NCBI GenBank assembly: GCA_024695545.1 | Contig: JAILHZ010000009.1 | Span: 1 to 10,817, forward strand | From: Clostridiales bacterium | GTDB lineage: Bacteria; Bacillota_A; Clostridia; Saccharofermentanales; Saccharofermentanaceae | DNA length: 10,817 nt | Direction of reading: 5' to 3' | Shown here: piece by piece, positions 6,820-10,817 of the stretch | How the letters are laid out: each line of letters starts with the position of its first letter | Position numbering within the stretch: the first letter of the stretch is position 1 | Position numbers and translations under genes: made by a program | Notes under the pieces: generated by a model | Databases searched by the model: none | Told to the model about the DNA's origin: nothing | Seen by the model: only the letters and a program-made list of their open reading frames with translations

Positions 6820-6848
6820 GACCCCGGGTCCCAAAAGGCCCCGGGGTC
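6820..6848 (+). terminator. Bidirectional terminator between convergent lipoprotein genes
   Basis: GACCCCGGG (6820-6828) pairs perfectly with CCCGGGGTC (6840-6848), with CC/GG inside the loop. TTCTCT follows on plus; on minus the stem is followed by CATTCCATTTCTT. It lies 56 nt after the stop at 6764 and 49 nt after the minus-strand stop at 6897. The T-tracts are imperfect, but the stem is very strong. Confidence 0.8.
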
Positions 6849-6896
6849 TTCTCTATTCCGCAAAGAAACAGCGGAAGCTCTCTTATTTCGTCCTCC

Positions 6897-7688
6897 TCAC
6901 TTCCACTGCTCTTCCTTATAGAACCAGTCTGTGTTGCCTAGCATATACACTGCGACACGGATCTCCACATGTCCGTCATCCTGATCGACAATACCGATCT
7001 CCATCTTCACGGCTTCCCTTCCGGTAGAATAGGCATCGGCGTTCACGGAACTAAGAAGCGCTTCTTTCATCTCCGGATCTTCAAACGCCATCTCAAAGCC
7101 TCTCTGATAGCACTTCCCAAGCTCTGCGTCATCCATCGAGTAATAGGGCCAGAACGCCTGATCGGCCTCGTTATAACGGAGCTGGCAGTTATAGTAGAGA
7201 TCGGTCTTCACGCGGGCATTGGGGCGCTCCTTCAGCTTATAGGTATAATCATCGAAATACTCCCCATAGTAGAGCATCTGGAAACTGTCCTCGACATATT
7301 CCTTATAGTCGACATCGTCGTATTCGTGATAGTTGATCTGCGTGCCCGGATAGGGATCTCCATCATGCCAGTCGACGGTCGTCGCGGTGGCGCCCTCCGC
7401 CTGAAGGGCTTTTTTCTTGCTGATAAAGCGATCCTCTCTCAGCTCGTACTCCCATTGCAAAAGATCACACTGCAGCTCGTTTTCCTCGGTCGCAAGGCAG
7501 AAAGTCCCGTCACGAAGAAGCATAAAGCTTGCGCCTTTATCCTTCTTAAATGCGGACGTGATAAAACCAGGCTCCGGGGCCTTCAATTCCTTTATGGCAC
7601 GGGCGTTCTTCTTACTATGACATCCGGGAAGAAGAATGGCGAAAGCAAGCAGTATATTCAATAGTTTCCAACGGTTGAGAGTCTTCAT
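6897..7688 (-). CDS. Lipoprotein of unknown function
   Basis: 263 residues from the ATG at 7688. AGGAGGTGAT ends just upstream, with GGAGG 8 nt before the ATG. The longer in-frame GTG at 7697 lies inside that ribosome site and is rejected. Residues 1-22 are a signal peptide with lipobox LLPGC (Cys23), followed by a short basic stretch (SKKNARAIKELK) rather than the long acidic linker of the other lipoproteins here. The mature part of about 240 residues is rich in Tyr, Asp and Glu, with several aromatic-acid clusters (around 118-150) and an MEIGIVDQDDGHVEIRVAVYML beta hairpin near the C-terminus. No family is recognised. It lies 74 bp after a small membrane-protein gene with no terminator between, so cotranscription is plausible. 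Confidence 0.88.
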   Translation of the reverse strand: MKTLNRWKLLNILLAFAILLPGCHSKKNARAIKELKAPEPGFITSAFKKDKGASFMLLRDGTFCLATEENELQCDLLQWEYELREDRFISKKKALQAEGATATTVDWHDGDPYPGTQINYHEYDDVDYKEYVEDSFQMLYYGEYFDDYTYKLKERPNARVKTDLYYNCQLRYNEADQAFWPYYSMDDAELGKCYQRGFEMAFEDPEMKEALLSSVNADAYSTGREAVKMEIGIVDQDDGHVEIRVAVYMLGNTDWFYKEEQWK

Positions 7689-7762
7689 GTGGATCACCTC
7701 CTAACCTACTAATCAACAATCAGGTGGCGACCGTCACATATCTATGGAAAACTTTTTTGGGG

Positions 7763-8035
7763 TCAGGTCACGACTCGGTTCTTGCCGTTGTTCTTGCCGA
7801 AGTAAAGCTTCTCCTCCGCAGCAATGACCATCTTGATCATGACCTTCGAGTAGAACGTCACAAAGCCCAGGACAACGATCGAGTTCGTGATGAAGAACAC
7901 GCCCGCGGTCGGGATACTGAACCAGACCAGGAACCACGCGTCGGACAGATAGAAAAAGCCCATCAGACCAAACACCAGGATCAGGATCACGGTGTTGATG
8001 AGGAGCGTCAGTTTTTTGATCTGTTCTTGTACCAT
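7763..8035 (-). CDS. Small two-helix membrane protein (90 residues)
   Basis: The open frame extends back to 8143, but the extra 36 codons run through a GC-rich terminator hairpin and have no ribosome site. ATG at 8035 is preferred because a TATAAT box ends exactly 6 nt before it. The protein has a short polar N-terminus, hydrophobic segments at about 9-30 and 33-61, an amphipathic stretch, and a basic soluble tail (KLYFGKNNGKNRVVT). I recognise no family. Both ends are probably cytoplasmic given the basic residues. The sequence between TATAAT and ATG is GGAGAT, which also resembles a weak Shine-Dalgarno, although it is only 2 nt from the ATG. It probably reads on into the lipoprotein gene at 7688. 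Confidence 0.75.
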   Translation of the reverse strand: MVQEQIKKLTLLINTVILILVFGLMGFFYLSDAWFLVWFSIPTAGVFFITNSIVVLGFVTFYSKVMIKMVIAAEEKLYFGKNNGKNRVVT

Positions 8036-8041
8036 ATCTCC

Positions 8042-8047
8042 ATTATA
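8042..8047 (-). promoter_or_regulatory. Extended -10 promoter TGTTATAAT placed 6 nt before the ATG at 8035 (leaderless start)
   Basis: Minus-strand order is TG-T-TATAAT, GGAGAT, ATG. The TG dinucleotide one base before the hexamer makes an extended -10, which can dispense with a -35; none is seen. The predicted transcription start falls on the ATG. Confidence 0.6.
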
Positions 8048-8097
8048 ACAGGGTTCAAGGCGATGGTTTGAAACGGTTTTGTGAACGAAAGAAGACC

Positions 8098-8129
8098 GCC
8101 CCGGGGAGGTGAAGCATTTTCCCCGGGGC
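8098..8129 (-). terminator. Terminator-like hairpin after the calcium-motif lipoprotein gene
   Basis: A 10-bp perfect stem, GCCCCGGGGA (8098-8107) with TCCCCGGGGC (8120-8129), begins 36 nt after the stop of the minus-strand gene. On minus it is followed by GGTCTTCTTTCG, which is pyrimidine-rich but not a clean T-run, so the call rests mainly on the stem and position. Confidence 0.65.
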
Positions 8130-8164
8130 AGTCCCCTTCTCACGTGTAACGTTTTTTAGGAGTA

Positions 8165-9571
8165 TCAGAACTTATACTGGAGGGAGAAGAAAACGGTCTG
8201 TTCTCTGATGTACTGGCAACCGCCGAATTCGTTGGTAACATCCAGCATCGGAACGATATCGGATGCATCGCACTCTTCGATCGTGAGCCGGACGCCGTAC
8301 TGCAGAAGCTCGATCGTGCCTTTTCTATAGAATCTCTCGCCCGCATCACAACGGCCGTTGAAGTTTCTGTCTTCGTAACCCTTGTAGTAGAATACTGCGA
8401 CGTTACCGTTGATCGGCACCTTGACCTGCGCCAGTTCAGCTGTTCTGTAGACCCACATAGAGATCTGGACTTCATTTCTCCAGTCAGGTTCACAGATCGT
8501 AAAATAGAAAGTGTCATCTTCGTTTTTGTATGTTCCGGCATACTTCGAATAATCAGTGACCTCATAGTATTCAGGCTCATAAGGCTTGCTCATATCGAAG
8601 AACTCCTGATCTGACGGGATCCAGCAGCTTCTGAAGTAGTCATTGATCGCAAAACCATCTGTATATCCCTCGATCGGCCATACCGGCGGGAACTCTCCAT
8701 CGTAGGCAGATCCTTCCTGATTATTGATCAGCTGGTCGACCGTGTAGATCGTTTGGATCGCGGACACATCGTTATATGCTACGTTCTTGCAGATGGTGTT
8801 CTTATATGGTGCATACGTGTAGTACACACCCTGACCGGAATAGACATGGTCCAGGACCAGTACGGCTTTATCGTTTCTGTAGGTATAAACCGTGAGCTCG
8901 CCGCCGTTATCGTAATTGGTCTTGTCATAGATAACCAGTTCCGGGATCTCATCGCCATCAAGGTGCATAAGAGAATACTTGATCACCTTTCCGTAAACAT
9001 CAAGATTCGGGTCGATGATGTCTTTATATACCCATCTCGGAGCCAGCGGATCGTTACAGCTTGTCGGGATCTCCGGATATGTCTCGGAAGGAGTGGTCTC
9101 GGGGGCTTCAGTCTCCTGAACCTGCGGCTCGGTTACCTTCGGCTGCGTCTCTACGGGAGCCTGGGTCTGCTTCGGAGCTTCGGTTTCCTTCGGGGCCTGG
9201 GTCTGCTTCGGTTCCGTTGCCTTCGGGGTCTTCGTCTCTTTCGGCTGGGTCTTCTCTGTCGGAGCAGGTGCTTCTTTCTGCGTCGGAACGGCCACGTCCG
9301 GTGTGGTCTCAGAAGGCGCCTCGGACGGAAGGATCATGTCCTGGCTCTCTGTAGCTTCGGAAGCTGTATCTCTGGATGCATCAAGGACTGTCGCATCTGT
9401 CTGCGCGCCGGCTCCATTATCCACTACGACGTTTACTTTATCTACGTAACTGTCGATCGCGCTTTCGATCTGCTTAGTATCGCCACTCAGTTTCAGTTCA
9501 CAAGCTGTCGCGGAAAAGGCGACCATGGTGGTCATTGCTGCGATGACAAACTTGATCTTCATAGCTTTCAT
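8165..9571 (-). CDS. Lipoprotein with EF-hand-like calcium motifs, tandem paralog of the gene at 9841
   Basis: 468 residues from the ATG at 9571, chosen because GGAGG lies 9 nt upstream; the longer TTG at 9595 sits before that site. The signal peptide ends in SATAC (Cys24), a slightly atypical lipobox. A linker at about 96-164 is built from degenerate Pro-Lys-Glu-Thr/Pro-Lys-Gln-Thr-Gln-Ala units. The folded part holds an LDGDEIPEL motif (about 204-212), of the DxDGDxxPEL type common in Clostridial secreted proteins. A 12-residue EF-hand-like loop spans Asp401 to Glu412 (DRNFNGRCDAGE). From DYSKYAG onward it aligns with the neighbour at 9841, sharing AEL-x-x-V-x-VPI and NVAVFYY-x-GY. Function is unknown; calcium binding is an inference. 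Its promoter carries three BlaI/CopY-type dyads. Confidence 0.9.
   Translation of the reverse strand: MKAMKIKFVIAAMTTMVAFSATACELKLSGDTKQIESAIDSYVDKVNVVVDNGAGAQTDATVLDASRDTASEATESQDMILPSEAPSETTPDVAVPTQKEAPAPTEKTQPKETKTPKATEPKQTQAPKETEAPKQTQAPVETQPKVTEPQVQETEAPETTPSETYPEIPTSCNDPLAPRWVYKDIIDPNLDVYGKVIKYSLMHLDGDEIPELVIYDKTNYDNGGELTVYTYRNDKAVLVLDHVYSGQGVYYTYAPYKNTICKNVAYNDVSAIQTIYTVDQLINNQEGSAYDGEFPPVWPIEGYTDGFAINDYFRSCWIPSDQEFFDMSKPYEPEYYEVTDYSKYAGTYKNEDDTFYFTICEPDWRNEVQISMWVYRTAELAQVKVPINGNVAVFYYKGYEDRNFNGRCDAGERFYRKGTIELLQYGVRLTIEECDASDIVPMLDVTNEFGGCQYIREQTVFFSLQYKF
9080..9286 (-). repeat. Low-complexity Pro/Thr/Lys/Glu/Gln linker repeats inside the lipoprotein gene
   Basis: Encodes a degenerate 5- to 10-residue repeat (variants of APKETE, APKQTQ, PKATEP, PKVTEP). 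This composition is typical of flexible cell-wall-spanning spacers, and the repeat number may vary between strains. Confidence 0.75.
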
Positions 9572-9640
9572 TTTCTTATTCCTCCAAATAACCAATCGTT
9601 AAGATTTTTACTTCGTTTCTTGTTTGTTTCTAGATATCCT

Positions 9641-9654
9641 TTGCAACATTGCAA
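9641..9654 (-). promoter_or_regulatory. TTGCAA dyad at the start of the 9571 transcript
   Basis: TTGCAA-CA-TTGCAA: two 6-bp arms around 2 bp. It lies at the predicted transcription start (about 9652), where an operator would block initiation. It has no resemblance to the three TACA dyads upstream. Confidence 0.4.
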
Positions 9655-9658
9655 GGTC

Positions 9659-9687
9659 ATTCTACATGTGTAGTACATCAATGTCAA
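9659..9687 (-). promoter_or_regulatory. Near-consensus sigma-A promoter of the 9571 lipoprotein gene
   Basis: Minus strand: TTGACA (9687-9682), 17-nt spacer, TAGAAT (9664-9659), predicted start near 9652. This leaves an untranslated leader of about 80 nt. Operator O1 covers the downstream part of the spacer and the first bases of the -10. Confidence 0.85.
9660..9675. promoter_or_regulatory. BlaI/MecI/CopY-type operator O1
   Basis: Core TACATGTGTA (9663-9672), an exact TACAnnTGTA, extended to CTACA/TGTAG. It overlaps the spacer and the start of the -10, so a bound repressor should block RNA polymerase. Confidence 0.7.
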
Positions 9688-9694
9688 TAGATTT

Positions 9695-9710
9695 TTCTAC
9701 ATTTGTAGAA
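9695..9710. promoter_or_regulatory. BlaI/MecI/CopY-type operator O2
   Basis: TTCTACA-TT-TGTAGAA, a perfect dyad with 7-bp arms and an exact TACAnnTGTA core (9698-9707). It lies just upstream of the -35, centred 35 bp from O1. Confidence 0.72.
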
Positions 9711-9715
9711 ATTTT

Positions 9716-9731
9716 TTCTATAATTGTAGAA
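9716..9731. promoter_or_regulatory. BlaI/MecI/CopY-type operator O3
   Basis: TTCTATA-AT-TGTAGAA, one arm mismatch from the consensus (TATA for TACA). It is centred 21 bp from O2, two helical turns, which puts both on the same DNA face. Confidence 0.62.
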
Positions 9732-9763
9732 TTTAGCGTGCGGACGAGTGCTTTTCGGGCAGC

Positions 9764-9807
9764 AAAAAAGGCTGTTCCTCCGGGAGAAGATCCCGGGAAG
9801 GACAGCC
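9764..9807 (-). terminator. Intrinsic terminator of the gene at 9841 (strong hairpin plus T-run)
   Basis: GGCTGT (9770-9775) with ACAGCC (9802-9807), plus inner CCT/AGG and CCGGGA/TCCCGG pairs around a GAAGA loop. On minus it is followed by six T (9769-9764). It begins 34 nt after the stop at 9841, separating this gene from the promoter and operators of the next. Confidence 0.9.
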
Positions 9808-9840
9808 CTTTTCTTAAATTGGGGGGATATATCCGCTCTT

Positions 9841-10817
9841 TTAGATTTTCGAGTAATGGTATGTGTCAACGAATACGTAGCCGCTGGCGACGAAGCTCGC
9901 GGAAACATCAAGTTCCGGAACGAGTTCGGATCTGTCGACATCCTCGATATGCATCTCGACATAATCGTCAAAGAGAACGAGCCAGACCTTTCTGCAGAAG
10001 TATTCATCCTCCTGGTTGACGCCGTCGAAATTCTTATCGTAATACCCCTGGTAGTAGAAGACCGCGACGTTATCTTCGATCGGGACACTCACCTTCTGAA
10101 GCTCCGCGATCCGGGTAAATGTCCAATCAAAGGTGATCTTCCCGTCCTTGACGTCATAGATACTCAGGTTGAGGAAGTCATCGTATCCTTTGTAGTTTCC
10201 GTAATACTTGCTGTAATCGCTGATCTTCGAAGAATCCGGCGCATAGGGCTCTGTTTCATTCGGCGGAAGCGTCGGAAGAGACGCGTAATACTCGTCAGTG
10301 TAAGGCTCATATTCCGGATGGAGCTCATATTCCGTATCCTGCGGAATGGAACCTGACTTCAGGAAAGAGACCGCTTCCGCAGCACTGTCTTTTCCGGCAA
10401 GAACCCAGTTCGGCGTGCTATAGCGGTACAGCACCCAGTTGCCCTCTCTTCCCTCGATATACTCATCCATAAACGTACGCTTCAGGATATACGCCGGGAC
10501 CGAGGCGTCACCGAAATCCGGTGTCTGATAGTGGCAAAGGCTTCCACTATAAGGGTTGTAGCAGTAAAACTCGATGATGCCGTTGTCCGACCGGGCATCC
10601 TTCAGGACCGTCACGGCCTGATCCTCTTTATAGGTATAGATCGAAAGCGCAAAGATCTTTCTGTCTTCTCTCTGCTCCTTCTGATATGCGCGGAAATCCG
10701 AGACGATCAGCTCCGGGATCTCATCTCCGTCGATATGCGCAAACGCAAACTTCACGTCTTCGTTCGATGCGCCGTATCCGTTGATGATGTCGATATACGC
10801 GTCCGCGTAGGCCTTCG
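9841..10817 (-). CDS. Secreted-type protein with EF-hand-like calcium loop (partial, N-terminus outside window)
   Basis: 324 residues are visible; the frame is open to the right edge, so the GTG at 10755 is internal, not a start. Near the edge it reads AYADAYIDIINGYG and then HIDGDEIPELIVSD, the same DGDxxPEL motif as its neighbour. A canonical 12-residue EF-hand-like loop DKNFDGVNQEDE follows at visible residues 260-271 (Asp1, Asn3, Asp5, Gly6, Glu12). About 120 C-terminal residues align with the 8165-9571 product: DYSKYYGNY, IAELQKVSVPI, NVAVFYYQGYYD, SELVPELDV. The two therefore arose by tandem duplication. A signal peptide or lipobox would lie outside the window; secretion is inferred from the paralog. 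Function unknown. Confidence 0.88.
   Translation of the reverse strand, partial: KAYADAYIDIINGYGASNEDVKFAFAHIDGDEIPELIVSDFRAYQKEQREDRKIFALSIYTYKEDQAVTVLKDARSDNGIIEFYCYNPYSGSLCHYQTPDFGDASVPAYILKRTFMDEYIEGREGNWVLYRYSTPNWVLAGKDSAAEAVSFLKSGSIPQDTEYELHPEYEPYTDEYYASLPTLPPNETEPYAPDSSKISDYSKYYGNYKGYDDFLNLSIYDVKDGKITFDWTFTRIAELQKVSVPIEDNVAVFYYQGYYDKNFDGVNQEDEYFCRKVWLVLFDDYVEMHIEDVDRSELVPELDVSASFVASGYVFVDTYHYSKI

Noticed and set aside
7689..7697. GTG start three codons upstream for the 6897 lipoprotein
   Set aside because: The GTG lies within the AGGAGGTGAT ribosome site, which is correctly spaced for the ATG at 7688.
8036..8143. N-terminal extension of the 90-residue membrane protein
   Set aside because: It would translate through the GC hairpin at 8098-8129 and the TATAAT box; the extension looks non-protein-like.
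9080..9286. Linker repeats as a CRISPR or other DNA repeat array
   Set aside because: The periodicity follows codons in the reading frame, with no spacers of unique sequence; it is protein-level low complexity.
9572..9595. TTG start for the 8165 lipoprotein
   Set aside because: It lies upstream of the GGAGG site that serves the ATG at 9571.
8753..9673. 306-codon plus-strand frame opposite the calcium-motif lipoprotein
   Set aside because: Leu/Arg/Gly/Cys-rich repeats are the antisense image of the Pro/Lys/Thr/Glu linker; no ribosome site.
9719..9724. Plus-strand TATAAT within operator O3 as a promoter
   Set aside because: No acceptable -35, and no plus-strand gene follows before the terminator; the hexamer is explained by the operator dyad.

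Overview
This 10.8 kb window looks like a chromosomal stretch from a Gram-positive anaerobe of the class Clostridia (a gut- or rumen-type Oscillospiraceae, Lachnospiraceae or Saccharofermentans-like lineage; the genus cannot be fixed from the sequence). The reasons are the many lipoproteins with low-complexity Ser/Thr/Glu/Pro linkers, a DUF5050-type lipoprotein, an ECF sigma/anti-sigma pair, GGAGG-type ribosome sites, sigma-A-like promoters, and roughly balanced base composition. I see no rRNA, tRNA, CRISPR, insertion sequence or phage gene.

Left part (1-2252, all minus strand): a lipoprotein alpha/beta-hydrolase of the Ig-like-domain esterase type, then a two-helix membrane protein, then a tautomerase-family enzyme that runs off the left edge. 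The last two are 2 nt apart. A divergent intergenic region (2253-2566) carries a good plus-strand promoter for a 473-residue lipoprotein of unknown function (2567-3988), closed by a strong terminator at 4065-4102.

Middle part (plus strand): an ECF sigma factor and its membrane anti-sigma partner overlap by ATGA (4136-5340). After a 176-bp structured leader comes a DUF5050-like beta-propeller lipoprotein (5517-6764) and a bidirectional terminator.

Right part (minus strand): two tandem paralogous proteins with EF-hand-like calcium loops. The right one is cut by the window edge; the left one is at 9571-8165. They are followed by a 90-residue membrane protein (8035-7763) and another lipoprotein (7688-6897). 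The left paralog's promoter is a near-consensus TTGACA-N17-TAGAAT. It is decorated with three copies of a TACAnnTGTA dyad, the operator class of BlaI/MecI/CopY repressors; no such repressor gene is in the window.

The most unusual signal is at translation starts. Three minus-strand genes (esterase, two-helix membrane protein, 90-residue membrane protein) have a perfect TATAAT exactly 6 nt before the ATG. That would place the transcription start at or next to the start codon and give leaderless mRNAs. The clear SD-led lipoprotein genes in the same window (2567, 5517, 7688, 9571) have strong Shine-Dalgarno sites instead. Overall the region is a cell-surface block: five lipoproteins (probably six), small membrane proteins, and an envelope-type sigma/anti-sigma switch. 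That these genes act together is inference from neighbourhood only.
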